A model generated the notes under the pieces. The model had not been told where the DNA came from, did not search any database, and saw only the letters and a list, made by a program, of their open reading frames with translations. Shown in pieces: positions 34,662 to 45,937 of a stretch of DNA of 64,000 bases. Position 1 is the stretch's first letter, and each line of letters opens with the position of its first letter. Made by a program: the position numbers and the translations under genes. Source of the DNA: Symbiodinium natans (lineage: Eukaryota > Sar > Dinophyceae > Suessiales > Symbiodiniaceae); assembly GCA_905221605.1 (NCBI GenBank), contig CAJNDS010000380.1, positions 61,001-125,000 on the forward strand, in the 5' to 3' direction.

Positions 34662-36663
34662 CTAAGCAGCAGTGGTCCCGGCCACCAGACCCCAAATCAA
34701 AACCCAATCCATCTTTGCTTGCTGGACTGGGATGACAGAGTGGGCCTCGGCCACAGAAGCCTCCATCAACTCAAATACCAGCACCTTCGCAGTTTGCGCC
34801 ATGAAGCTTTGGGGTTCGCGTGGGGTTTGGGATTTAGGGTGGGAAACTGTGGTTCATGGTAGCGCAATTGGCTTCCTTGTGTACTCCTCTGAATGAATAA
34901 GCAAAGAACTTTGACTCGAGCAAGTGTAGGCCCCCTTACTCAGCCCTACTCAGCTTGGAATCGAGTGCGCCAAGCCCCCTCAACCCTCAGCACTGAAACA
35001 CTCAAAGACTCAAACAAAAGAATCAATAGAATGGATTCCGAAACCCCAACTCCTAAATCGCCATACCGCCAGTCTTCGCATGCCCATGATGGGCCTTCTC
35101 GTACTTTTGCCTTCTCCTGTGGTCCTCGGGCACACTTAAGGGCGCTGCTTGCGTGGTGCCCAAGTGTGTATGGTATCAAGTTTAGGGGGGTAACAGTGAG
35201 TAGCAGGTTTCGTGCGGGCTTGTGGCAGTCGGATGGCGAAGCTTCGAAACCAAGACCCAAAACAAACCAATAACCTATGAGCCTTAGCCCTAGAGGCTCT
35301 CAACTGGGTCCTCGAAGCAGTATTCGAAGGAGTTGATGTATTGAACCATGCCTGCGCCGACAATCTCTCAGGGGCATGAGGAGCCTCTCTGGCATGGATG
35401 GGCTCTAGGCTTTTGGGATTCTCCTTGAGGGCATGCTTGCCATGAGGCAGTCGGCAGCAAAGGGGCCCTTAAGGTTTTCAAGGTTTGCACTCTGCGAATC
35501 TCTGGAGCCACAGCTTTCCCAGTGTCGTACAGACCAAGGAGCCAAGGACAGCTCAAACTCTCGGATTATACCATGGCTTCCTGTAACAATCATCTCTCCC
35601 AGCCGCCAGGTCTGGCAAGCCTGTGATTTTTGGCGCATGCATCCACGTATCAGCTCATGCTTTGCGGCAACGCTCAACTTGCCTGTCTTTTCACCTGATT
35701 CTAGATGCAGACTCATGCTTGGAGGGAAATGGAGTTTCAAGCTATAGGCATGTTTTGCTGCTAGGCATGGTGCATAGGTTTTGTGACTCTGTGCGTGTGT
35801 GCGCGCAGAATCGTAAAATTATCCTGAAACACGACTGCCCCATTCTGACCTACGATGTGCAACTACCCGTGGCCGCACACTTCGAAGACAGAAAGCTTTC
35901 CCCCAAGATGGTTAAAGTACCCATCATGCCTGACTTCTGCCAGCCCCATAGGTTCTGGCCCCTTTTGGGGGGGCTCGAGTTATAAACTCAGCTGCCTGAG
36001 CGCCCTTCAGCTTTGAGCTGAGCTCCCTTCGGATTCTGCTCAGTAGGTCACGAATCAGGCTTCAATTAAATCAATTTCAGGCTTCGAAGCTTCCAGAAAC
36101 CTAAGTAAGCCTTGAACCCACCAATCACTCGTCCCTCAGGAAGCTAGGAACTCTAGGTCAGAGTTCGATTTAGAGACTAGGGGTTTTCTTAGGGGGTTGT
36201 GGTTCTTACTCAAGAACCTCCAAAATTTTGCGCCTGGGATCGCGCTGCGCTTCTTCATGCTGTTTCGCTCCTCCAGGCCCACATGAAACCCCAGCACCAC
36301 AGATCACCAACACCGGGGAATTACTTGCTAACACTACATTCATGCAGAGGGCTTTAGCTTTCTCAGTGCCTGCGGCGGCCATGAAGCCTGAGAAGAGCTG
36401 CAGACGTCATCTTGAAAAGGTTGTCAATTCAGGCTTGCTTAGGTTGCATGCTTTAGCTCCCCAGTAAAGACACGTACAGTACCACAACGACCAGGCTGAA
36501 AGATCCATGCAGGACTACACGGTTCAGGGAAGAGCTGCGCCCAATCCCATCTATGAGCACAGGAGCACTCCGAATCATGGGTTAAGCAAGGGCAGCAAAT
36601 GGCAGCAGGTCCAGGATTTCGAGGCTCAGCTTTGGGAACCTTTGCCCCCACCCCCCCGCCCAC
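34662..36663. other. introns/spacer with ambiguous frames
   Basis: Minus frames at 34946-35260 and 35405-35740 and a plus frame at 35790-35985 (ILKHDCPILTYDVQLPVAAH) are all protein-like but conflict with one another. None is supported by phase. Confidence 0.3.
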
Positions 36664-36889
36664 CAGTGCTGGGTGTAGGCCTCGTCAGCAGCAGTGCCGT
36701 GGTCGAAGATCATTACCGCCACCTTCGTGAACGATGAGAAGAAAGATATTACAGACATGAATACTGTATACTGTAAACCAGTGCATACATGCCCCTCAAC
36801 TCCAAACCCGCGACCTCCAAGCAAAAACGCACCTCGCGGCCATCAGATGGCACGAGGCCAAGGAAGACTTCCGCTTCCACAGTGGCTGA
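36664..36889 (-). CDS. two small exons of an unknown gene
   Basis: Exon 36889-36833 (57 bp; acceptor CGGCAG|TCA, donor CGCGAG|GTGCGT) encodes SATVEAEVFLGLVPSDGRE. It joins in phase, across a 110-bp GT-AG intron, to exon 36722-36664 (59 bp; acceptor ACGAAG|GTG, donor CACTG|GTGGGC), encoding VAVMIFDHGTAADEAYTQH. Micro-exons of this size with matching phases are unlikely by chance. Beta-strand-like alternation suggests a beta-sandwich domain, consistent with the 37450-37589 exon upstream. Confidence 0.5.
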
Positions 36890-37449
36890 CTGCCGGATGC
36901 CTCACACTCGAAGCTATATAGGTCTACGGTTTCGGACTTGGGGTATAAGATTTGTGAGTCAAGGCCCACCACCTCCACCTGCCAAGATTGCCGAGAACAG
37001 TCTCGTGTTGACACTGGCGAAGGGTATCGAGTCGTTGTTGCAGCAGCAAGGAGGTAGGTGAGAGACCAGAAGTGGTGAAACACGGAGTCTCTTCACTACC
37101 TGACCTTCTGGAATACGAGCCATCCAGGGTCAATAGATTTTGAGTTGGCTGACCAATATCATTCCTATCATGGAAGATACAGTTCCTCAACGCTGCTGCA
37201 AAGATTGCGGTTGAAGCCCATGACCACGGATCCATGCCAGAGTGGACGAGTGGTGTATAGAACGCAGAGCTACAGCCATAAGGCTCAGCGTGGTGCTTTC
37301 AACGGTGCGAGAAGAGGTGATAGCAACTGGCCAGGGTTACTCCGCGGAAGCTGTTGTGCAAGCTGCACACCATCTACCAGCCGGGCCTTGCAGGAGAGGT
37401 CCTTGATATTGGCAAAGTTGGAGAGGCGAAGGGGTGTGACGGCTTACGC

Positions 37450-37589
37450 TGCGGTTGAAGGTTTGAAATGTGCGCTGTGGAGACGGAAGGCGGCATCATT
37501 GGAGATCACTGAACCTGAAACATGGATCGGATCACAGGACAAGTGGCGAAGGGGAACAGTGAGCTCTCCCGAAGTCGTGTCAGTCTCAT
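37450..37589 (-). CDS. exon resembling an extracellular beta-sandwich repeat
   Basis: 140 bp: acceptor TTGCAG|AT, GC donor ACCGCA|GCGTAAG, 46 codons. The start, (D)ETDTTSGELTVPL, and the end, SAHFKPSTA, match by eye the E-T-x-T-S-x-x-(F/L)-T-V-x-L ... F-x-P pattern of large repeat proteins with Calx-beta/adhesin-type beta-sandwich modules. The match is from memory, not from a search. An overlapping 174-aa plus-strand ORF (37145-37669) is the main alternative. If the frame is read through, a TAA follows directly and the frame then stays open (VTPLRLSNFANIKDL), which favours an intron starting at the GC. Confidence 0.42.
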
Positions 37590-37956
37590 CTGCAACACGT
37601 GCCATCACTATACTACTATACCGACTATACCTTCACCACCTTCAAGCCGAAATGGAGCAGCAGTGTTGAGAAGGAGATGGCCTGTTGGCCGAGTTGGCAA
37701 AAGACCGCTTCGGCCTCAGGTACCTGAGGATGAGATTCGCGAGGTGATGCCTTGTGAGGTGCGGTGAGGGTGCAAGTTGAGGTACCCGTGCCGATTCGAG
37801 TGGTGGCAAGGACCGCCAAATACGAGCATGGCGACGACGTCATACAATGCCAATCTGCTGAGTGTCGAGATGTGCTTCAGATCCGAGGCGCTGCGCGTTG
37901 TGCTGCACAGTATGCCCAATGGTGGACATCCCTTAGAGCAAAGCTGTCAGAACTTA

Positions 37957-37994
<38 letters not shown>

Positions 37995-39427
37995 TAGCTG
38001 CTGTGTGAGTGAGAAACATCGTACTTTCTGTACAGCCGTGTGCCTTTGTAGCCTTCCGCGGGAAGAGTTCATGGACGGTTATGGACCCCCCGCTCCACAC
38101 TGCGCGAGGTCGAGGCGGGTCGCGTAGTGCTAGAACAAATCTCTGTTTATCGCCGTGCATTGGACATTCTGCCAACCAGAAACGCTTTCAGCACAACATG
38201 TACACCGGCCTTCCTGAACCACACTGAATTTCAATAGTTCCAGGGTCGCAGGCGGCCGGCAGAGTTTGAATGAATGCAGTGCGGCAGGGGGGGATTTGGG
38301 CTTAGGGCTTAGGGGCCGTGAGTAGCATGTGATCCTAGAGCCAAGAACTGTAAATACTGGAACCATAATTACAATTCTCTTTCCGTGCCGGTGTTCCAAT
38401 TTCAGCTTCTGGGGTTTCTTCTTCCAAGCTCCGCTTTGTGGGCTTTCAGGCCTATGGGACTTGTGTGCCTACTGGTAGCTAGTCTCCTGTTGTGAGTCTT
38501 TGAGTCTTAGAGCCCAATCCTGGTGGTTGAGTGTCAGGAGAAATGGGCGACCCGAACCCCTAAACATCCTCCTGCCAGGAGCTCGAGAACTTGGATGTTT
38601 ACGGGCGGTTGCAAGGTTGAGGGATCAGGGTTGGGATTCAGAAGTCAGGGTGTAGGATCATGGGCATTAGGGGTTGTGCTGCAGGTTCTGTTGCCTTCGA
38701 TGAGGTTCGAAGGAAGCGGGCTGTCTGTACCAGCATTTCTCATCTCCACGTTGTAAGCCTGGAAATGTAAGCCCTGTAACCTGTAACTGGAACTTGCCGA
38801 GCTCCAAGAGCACTTTGCCAAGCTGCGCAAATCAGGATGGAAGTAGATGTTTCCATCAGCTTTGTACATGTCATTCCTGATGTTGGCCGACAAGGTTTAG
38901 GACATGCCTGAGGGCGATAGACTCAAGGCAGTGTAAGAGCTTATACCTTGCGTGTTCTTAGGAGCTCTCCAAAGTGTAGACCGGCCAGGATTCATCACGC
39001 CACTTTGAAGCCAACTCCAATAGTCGCCATGGAAACGACGGGATAAACCTCGATCTGGGCTTTGGATGGATTTAGGATAACTCTCTGAGCTCTTTTTGGA
39101 TAAACTCTGTAGCTGACAGACCTCACGAAAGCAAGCAAATTCCTAATTTTGAGGGTGGCGCAGAAACCAGGAGGTGGATGACCAGGCGTGTGCTGCGGAG
39201 CAGGTGTCCCCCAAACTAAAGAAAACTAGTAGGGGAGGCAGCCGCAAGAATTGCACGACTGAAGAACCCTGGCGCGTGGGATTGGTTTTGGGATGGTATT
39301 ATGGAAGGCTTCGAACGCACCTTAAGCCTTACAAGCCTTAGATGCCGAGAGCTTCCACAGAAATTCTAAGCACAAGCGCTCCGCTTGTACTTGTAACAGC
39401 CCATTATGAGCCGCTTCGTAAGACTAC
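37590..39427. other. introns/spacer
   Basis: Minus frames at 37625-37920 are protein-like and may hold further repeats of the same protein, but plus frames compete. A minus frame at 38790-38893 (NDMYKADGNIYFHPDLRSL) is a reasonable exon candidate without confirmed ends. Confidence 0.3.
37960..37993. repeat. (TA)n microsatellite
   Basis: About 16 TA units followed by GATAG. Confidence 0.95.
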
Positions 39428-39532
39428 AATGCGGAACAAGAAGCCATCGCTCCAGGCATTCATGAGCTTCTGCTTGTCCCGGTCCGGCAGTGGCACTTTG
39501 TCCTTTGACTGTACTGCATTCTTGGACAAGCC
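39428..39532 (-). CDS. internal exon, unknown gene
   Basis: 105 bp, 35 codons in phase 0: acceptor GTGCAG|GGC, donor CGCATT|GTAGTC. It encodes GLSKNAVQSKDKVPLPDRDK then QKLMNAWSDGFLFRI. Canonical signals and charged soluble composition give good support. Family unknown. Confidence 0.5.
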
Positions 39533-40431
39533 CTGCACAAGAAGAGCTCCAATCCTCAGCTGTGCCTAGATGGGGGTCCCGTGATTTGAGATCTGCCTCA
39601 TGTTGGAGGTTGTGTGGGTACCTTCAGAGCCCTAAGAGCTAAACCCCAAAGACCTCAATTTTTTAGTGTCCTTCGCGTTCTCAACTGATCGCCATAGAGA
39701 AGGTGGCGGCACATCTAACATGTCCTCTGGCGGATTTGGGGGTTTAGGGCGGGGTTCTCGGGCGTGATTTGGGTTTACAGTGCTCATTGATGCTGACCCA
39801 GCAGCCTCACTAACACTAAGTACTTGCAACACGAAATCCCAATGCCAAAGCCCGACAGCCCTAAAGCCCAAAGCCTTGGGCCACTCAACCCACAGCAACT
39901 GGCAAACTAGAAACCTTGATCCTCAAGTTCCAGGTGTAAGGTACGGTTGACTTCAGGGTTGCTGCACTGTTGCTGCTCCTGGCAGGTCGGCGCAGTGCGG
40001 GTAGCAGCCTGCTCTTCACCTCGGTTGCGGGCATGGGCCACGGCATGGGCATTGGGTGGCAAATTGAGGGCTCCCTCAGAGCGCTTCAGAACTTATGCCA
40101 AAGACAATAAGAATCTGTAGTTTCAGGGCTTGTCTTCACGAACTTCTGGAACAAGTTCGAAGGGGCTGGGGAAGGAAAGTCCATGAGTTCCACACATTTT
40201 CATGTGGAGCCTCCCTTCCCCCTGCAACGCGCCAGCGTGCCATTCCTCTGGGTCCACCCAGAGACCACTCTCATGGCTGAATGTGGATGAACCTAGTGGG
40301 CCATCGCTGCCACTAAGCAAGAAACCTGGGCTTAAATGAAGCGCATGGCGAGTTCATGCCTTTGGGTTTACGTGTTTAGGATTTCGGGCTTTTGCATGGG
40401 TTGCCCAAGCTCTAAACCCTAAGCCCACAAC

Positions 40432-40516
40432 GCAGCAGAACCGACTTAAAGCTTTGGACCAGGGGGCCCGAACTCTCGTCGATATCCAGGGGCGGCTCCG
40501 TCGAGCCGGGCGTCTC
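40432..40516 (-). CDS. candidate exon, unknown gene
   Basis: Acceptor TTCTTAG|GAG; the open frame reads ETPGSTEPPLDIDESSGPLV then QSFKSVLLRC, ending at one of several GT/GC donors near 40430. It probably belongs with 39428-39532, because the upstream neighbour at 40829 ends in a stop codon. Confidence 0.42.
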
Positions 40517-40828
40517 CTAAGAAAGGACATTGCGTCTTGGGTTGATGTGTGGGGTGTATCCAGGTGTTTAGGTTGGGTCATCAGCCGCTGCTACCGGGGG
40601 GCATGGGCCGCAGGACCTATATAAACAAGTGTCCGTCTGCGCCGCACAGATGGAATGTGGGGGCGGATCCTGGCAGCGTCTTGGCATTTCAACATTCAAT
40701 GACTGCAATAAGGTTGGGCTTGGAGTTCCGGGTTTGGCATTCTGAGGGCTCCGAATCTAGTTGGGCAGAGCATGGTAGGGACCCTGCTTCCAACGAGAAG
40801 CCCATTCAAATCTATCTGAATCGACCTC

Positions 40829-41970
40829 TTAATGCACGTTCCACTCCTCGATGGTCACCGCCGGGGGGTTCCCCTCCGAACAGCCGGCCCTCCGCTTCCA
40901 ACGCCCTCGGCTGGCCTGTGGAAGGTTCGACAGACTTCCGACTTGTTGGGGCTGCGCCTGAAAAAAACTGAACGGCTTAGGGTGTATGTCTCGGGTTGAG
41001 GGCCTTTGGTGCATGGCCTTCAGGGGTGTAGGCTTGACACAGCACTTCGGGCTTAAAACGGTTTAAAGTTTGTAGAGCACATGAGTCGGGGCTTAGCGTC
41101 TCTCTGAGTTCAGTGCTTGGAGGCGCAAGGGTAGACACATGTTGCACTTCGTTGGACATGGATTGGTGCAGTCGTGAGTACCGAAAATTGCAGCCTAAGC
41201 CGAGCCCTGAAACTTGGGGATGTACTGGTTGCCCCATGTCTTACTAGGATTCTGGACGATACCCCCCAACCCTCCCCCACTTCGTATGTGGCTGCTACTT
41301 GAGCCACTAGCCACATCCAGTCTGCCTCTTGCTCCGGCATCTCCGGTGCTGTTGGTGGCGCTGGCGGTGGCGTTGATGGAGGCGCTGTTGGTGGAACGGC
41401 TGGTGGCGATGTTGGGGTCTGGGGCATCTGGGGGGTGTAGGGGGTGTGGGGCTGGTGGCCCGAGCTCCCCATCTCAAGCTGTGGCGGTGGTGGGGGTGGA
41501 GGCGGCTCAATCTGCAGGTCATTCTGGGAAATCTCCTCCAAGAATCCAGGACAAACAGGATGTCGTCAAAAGGACTTTGTAGGCAGGATTCAGGATTAGG
41601 GACTTAGGGACTTGGGGTTGCGAGCTCCTTCTCCACAGCCACAGCCGACCACATTTTGTTCGTGCCCATTGGCCTGGGCGCCGTTCGTGCCGGTCGTGTC
41701 TGGGCTTTCGGCTTACGATGGTTTATGTTTCGGGTTTGCATCTGCTTATGTACCCAGTACAGCCCTTCACAGCTACCCATGAGCATCAAAGTAGCATGGA
41801 AAAGAATTAAACTGAAAGGGCCAGCCGCCACAACCAAGGTGAAAACAACACACCCTAGGCCCTGCTCAACCTGAACCTTGATTCCCTGATGCAGCGCACT
41901 GTCACTAATGAGACTCTTTTCTGGCAACGCCAGGAGCACCATGGCAAGCATCATGTAAATGCTGGAAAAC
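40829..41970 (-). CDS. multi-pass membrane protein, C-terminal part with proline-rich tail
   Basis: Three exons join in phase 0 with GT-AG introns. About 41970-41754 encodes IYMMLAMVLLALPEKSLI, then CVVFTLVVAAGPFSLILFHA and GSCEGLYW (two to three hydrophobic helices), donor TGG|GTACAT. Exon 41535-41299 (237 bp; acceptor TTGGAG|GAG, donor CAA|GTAGCA) encodes EISQNDLQIEPPPPPPPP and a long Pro/Thr-rich linker ending EQEADWMWLVAQ. Exon 40957-40829 (129 bp; acceptor TTTTTCAG|GCG) encodes AQPQQVGSLSNLPQASRGRW and ends TIEEWNVH with TAA. This looks like the natural C terminus: membrane region, proline-rich linker, short basic tail. It could be a channel, transporter or receptor; nothing visible decides which. 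Confidence 0.62.
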
Positions 41971-42382
41971 ACTCTTCCCCGGACGGACGGGGCTCAGAAT
42001 TGCAAATTATCTCGAAAATCGAAAGCCTCAAATCCCCCGAGCTACTCACAGCTATGCCCCGGCAACGCCTTCATAACTTTGTGAGGCTGCAAACATTAAA
42101 GACACATCTTCAACTGATTTACCAACCCCCGAATTGCATCGTGAACTGTACTTCGGCTGCGGACTTGACTACATTTCACAGGCCTGGAAAACAGGGGGGG
42201 TGGGGGGCACGTTTGGCGATTTCTCCACATCAGGGTCGGTCAGGGTCGGATGTGTCACCCTCAAAGCCTCCCATCGCACCCAAAACCTCAGAATGAAGCC
42301 ACGAGTACACCCCGATACCTCACACATTCCAACAGCCCGAATCCCAAATATCCCAAATCCCCATCTCTGCTCACAAAGGTAC

Positions 42383-42442
42383 TTCCGCGGAGGGACCGCT
42401 GGCTTCGGGGCCTTTGGAAGACTGCTTCTCTGGAGCCACACC
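42383..42442 (-). CDS. candidate small exon, unknown
   Basis: 60 bp, 20 codons, phase 0: acceptor CGTAAG|GGT, donor GCGGAA|GTACCT. It encodes GVAPEKQSSKGPEASGPSAE, a low-complexity linker. It may be an upstream exon of the 40829-41970 gene, since phases are compatible. Confidence 0.35.
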
Positions 42443-42743
42443 CTTACGTGCAACAAGCCCAGACATCCAGGACCTCAAGCCATCCTCAAGCCACCTGACA
42501 AGTGCGATTCGAAATTTCAGTCTTTGCAAACGATCCCGAGGGCCAGCGAGAACATCGTGTTTGGATCCGGTTTACGTAGGGTTCAGGGCTGGTAGGATCT
42601 GCCGCTCGACCACAACCATGCACTCAGGTCATGATACAGGACGGCACGGCGTGCAGGGTTCGTGGAGGTCGAGTAAGCATGACAGCGAACTGGTGTCCCG
42701 TGTGCGAGAGAGGGCTCCAAAAATCTCCAACGCCCTGATCAAC

Positions 42744-42844
42744 CTTCAGCGATGTCGGCGAAGCTTACGCCCCAAGTGCCAGTCGAAGGCGCCAGCTTTG
42801 CGATCTCGCTGCGAAAGTACTCTGGTAGTTTTGGCAGATGTGGC
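42744..42844 (-). CDS. candidate exon, unknown
   Basis: 101 bp: acceptor CTCCCAG|G, donor GCTGAAG|GTTGAT. The favoured frame gives PHLPKLPEYFRSEIAKLAPS then TGTWGVSFADIAE. A second frame (ATSAKTTRVLSQRDRKAG) is also open, so frame choice is uncertain although an exon here is likely. Confidence 0.42.
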
Positions 42845-42960
42845 CTGGGAGCACAGTTTAGGTATGTTAAGTGTTAAGGATTGAGAGTTTACAATGGTTT
42901 TGGGGGTGATTGTCTCTCTGGCATGCAGGTGCTGGCAGCCACTGCGGGTGCGAAAGCCGT

Positions 42961-42989
42961 CAAGAAGAAGAAGAAGGAGAAGAAGAAGC
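42961..42989. repeat. (GAA)n tract
   Basis: AAGAAGAAGAAGGAG-type purine run. In a plus frame it would encode a lysine stretch (AVKKKKKEKKKPN) after a CATGCAG|GTG acceptor, but no partner exon exists on that strand. Confidence 0.8.
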
Positions 42990-43076
42990 CGAACAGACAA
43001 AAACTCAATGTGTTTAGTGTGTATGGCGAGCGCACGCGCGCGGGACCAGACCCCAAACAGTGCAAGACCAGTTTAC

Positions 43077-43147
43077 CAGCATTCCGGGAACACTTCCCTC
43101 CAAGAGCCCTTCAAAATGCCCCTCCAATGACCACTCCAACAAGAGCA
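43077..43147 (-). CDS. candidate small exon, unknown
   Basis: 71 bp: acceptor CTTGCAG|TG, donor ATGCTG|GTAAAC, 23 codons reading LLLEWSLEGHFEGLLEGSVP then GML. The canonical GTAAAC donor and single phase support it. Confidence 0.4.
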
Positions 43148-43447
43148 CTGCAAGAGCCCCAATTCGGGCAAAAAACGGCCGCTGTCTCGTTTCTTCGCTG
43201 TCTGCATTTTACGAGAAGCATGCGCGTAGCAGCACCTAGGCGAGAGCCATTTTTTAACACCGCGGCAGGCAAACCCCCTTAGAACTGACGGACGAAGCGA
43301 TGCAAGCACAAAGTTCACAACGTGCAAGGGATCGAGATGGGAGCGCGCAGCTACCGCGGGCAAGCTCGCGCCTAGGCGAGAGCCACGCAACCGGGCTGCG
43401 CTGCGTCGCGGCTACCATGGATAGTGCTCAAACCAAATCCCGCTCAC

Positions 43448-43515
43448 TCGTAGCTTTGCAATCCCATACTGTTGCCACAAACACTTGGTCCTGGCATCCC
43501 ATAGAACTACGTACC
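43448..43515 (-). CDS. candidate small exon, unknown
   Basis: 68 bp: acceptor GTGCAG|GG, donor CTACGA|GTGAGC (strong consensus), 22 codons reading YVVLWDARTKCLWQQYGIAK then LR. Aromatic-rich. It probably belongs to the same gene as its minus-strand neighbours. Confidence 0.45.
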
Positions 43516-44274
43516 CTGCACCTCCAAATGCAAAAGCGTGGCTGAGACCGTTCGGCTGTTCACGGCTGTTCGATGCGGTTCGGGTTTTTGATGGTTTTCG
43601 GGAGTTCAGGAAACTTTTGTGGCCAAGACGCATGCTCTCTGGCGTCGCAGCCTGGCGGAGCGCAGCCCAACCTGGTCACAGGAAAGCCTGGTTCAGGGCT
43701 TACTAGTAACTTGCAGTTCGTGGTTTGAGGATGTTTGAGGTATGAGTCGGTATGAGTTGCAGGATTCGGAGTTCGACTTTAGGGGTTGAAAGCCTTGGCA
43801 GCGGAACCCGGAAAGTCACCACTGAACCAAACCTGACATCTTGACGGTCCTGCCGGGTCCTGTATCGAAGGAAGCCCAGCTCACGACTACAGGCGCAGAT
43901 AGAAGCTGTCCCTACGCGAAGCTCTGCCTACGTGGGAACTGAGAACTTCCAAAAGAAACCTCGAGCACCAACTTCACCTCTAAAGCCTGAATCCTCGAAA
44001 GCCCCAACTCCCAGCCCCACCCCGCAAAATGGTCCCCAGCACTTGCAAGATGCCCTTCGAAACTAAAGCGTAAAGGCACTAAATCCAGGGCCTTCCGGAG
44101 TAATGTGCACACCGCTGCCTGGAATGGGCTCGCCACAAAAGCCACGCAACTTGTTTCTCATGGAATTTGGGGTTTGTCACGGGGTGTGCAGGCTTCAAAG
44201 TAAAGGGCTGAGAGGGTTGAGAGACGGTAAGCGAGGCAAAACGCGTTCAGAATACACAGGCTGAGCATGTTGTT

Positions 44275-44559
44275 TAGAGTCTTGAATCTTGAAACTTCAA
44301 CAAACCGATTACGCAAGAACTTCCTTGAAGCCTCCATCGAAGGCTGCGGACTTGCTCCTGCCTTTTCTCTAGGCACCCTCCGATGAAACGTATCCCCCAA
44401 GATGACCCCCAGACCAAACTCCCAGAGCGCTTGCCAGCAAGACACCGCACTCAGCTGTGTTGCACCATTCCTTGGCTCCATGAACTTCTGGCTCCCAGAT
44501 GACTGCGCAGACGATCGTTTAGCACTTAGGGATGGGACCAGAACATCAAAGTCCGATTC
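44275..44559 (-). CDS. large exon, unknown gene
   Basis: Acceptor ACTCAG|GAA at 44559. About 95 codons stay open: ESDFDVLVPSLSAKRSSAQS, QKFMEPRNGATQLSAVSCWQ, then PREKAGASPQPSMEASRKFL and RNRFVEVSRFKT. The exon probably ends at a GA donor near 44275-44290, before a hydrophobic NNMLSLCILNAFCLAY stretch that may instead be coding. Ser-rich linker composition with a basic end; no recognised domain. Confidence 0.45.
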
Positions 44560-45937
44560 CTGAGTGGTGCGCCGCGTCGGGAGCGGCAATGCCAAAGTCG
44601 CGCAAATCTTTGAGCTTTAAACTCCGAAACTTTTGAAAACCTCCAGTTTTGAACACTCAAGGATCGGCGGTGTTCAGCTTAATTGCGCCTTGACACCTTT
44701 GACTGCTTCGTACTTGGGCTGTTGGACCAGCGCTTCTTGTTTTTGAGGACAAGGTTTAGCATCTGCGGTTTTCTCGAAGCACGTGCTGACATTCGGACCT
44801 ACTGCTGACTGCAATTCACTCTCACTCTAGTTCGAGCAACTTCGAAAAATAGTATAGCTTTGTACAGCTCCGGAAACCGTTCCTGTCCACCAACCAAAAC
44901 AGAATAAGAGCAGGAACAACAACAACTCATCTTCCAAGTCTTGAAGTGAAGACACCTAACCCCCGGAATCCGTCAGCGAGGCTCCACGGAACACAGCCGA
45001 CTCGCAGTCTTGTTGAAGGTATCGGCAATCCAGGACTTCTGCACCTTCACTGCGCTTTCTAGATTCTATTCAACCTGCACATGCGAAGTCCCAAAACAAC
45101 TCACGACAGTTGTCAAAAACAACGGCTCCAGACTGTAGTTTTGAGCCGCAAGGGTTTAGGTTCCACTTGCAGGCTTATACGATTTCAGGGTCAGCGAGCG
45201 TTGAAGATTGTGGGGGGTTTGGACCCGAATTGGACTAGGGAGTGGCAACTCAAACTGATGATGCGCTCTTCTCTTCGGGTCCCCAGAAGACAAAGCTCAC
45301 AAGAACCCAACAAGGCCAGGGCACCATCAAGGTTGCCTCATGGCCGCTGGCAGTTGTGTAGCCTTTCGAAGCAGCATAGGGTAGATCCTAGTCCTTAGAC
45401 CTTTAGTCTTACATGTCCCAAGTCCTGCGCCCTAAGCCGGCTAAAATGCAAACTCGAGGTGCGGGTTTGCGAGAAAGCTAGAGGAAGCCTCAGAAACAAG
45501 GGCCTGGGAAGCAAAACTTAGACTTCGCGTAGACTTGCAGTATTGAAAGCTGCTACAAGTTTGCGACGCTGCTTGTGCCGACAGGGTGCAGGGCTGGAGG
45601 GAGGATGGTCGGGTGCACTACTGGGCCCCGAGGAGCCATCAATGTTGCACCCTGTGTAATAGGGGCCTCCTGAAATAAGTCAAGTTTGCCGGACTATTCA
45701 GGATCGTGTGACAGTTTGGGGGGCTACTTCAGTCAAGTCCTCCAGGTGTCGTAAGATTTTTCATGCATCCCGCCTGTAAAATCAATTGACGGGCCACTCC
45801 GTCCACTTTATGAACTCCTTTATGCTCATGCCGAGTAAAACCATAAGAACCCCGGGACAATGCATGTAAAGAGGGACAAAATCAGCTTTGACTGTTCGGG
45901 GGCGGGGGGGGGCACACTAAAGAAGTTGCAACATTAC
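44560..45937. other. intron/spacer, nothing resolved
   Basis: Only short unsupported ORFs (for example plus 45081-45398). Confidence 0.35.

Noticed and set aside
37145-37669. 174-aa plus-strand ORF
   Set aside because: The minus strand over its 3' half has a better exon (AG acceptor, GC donor, repeat-protein-like residues) and every other supported exon is minus; kept as the main alternative.
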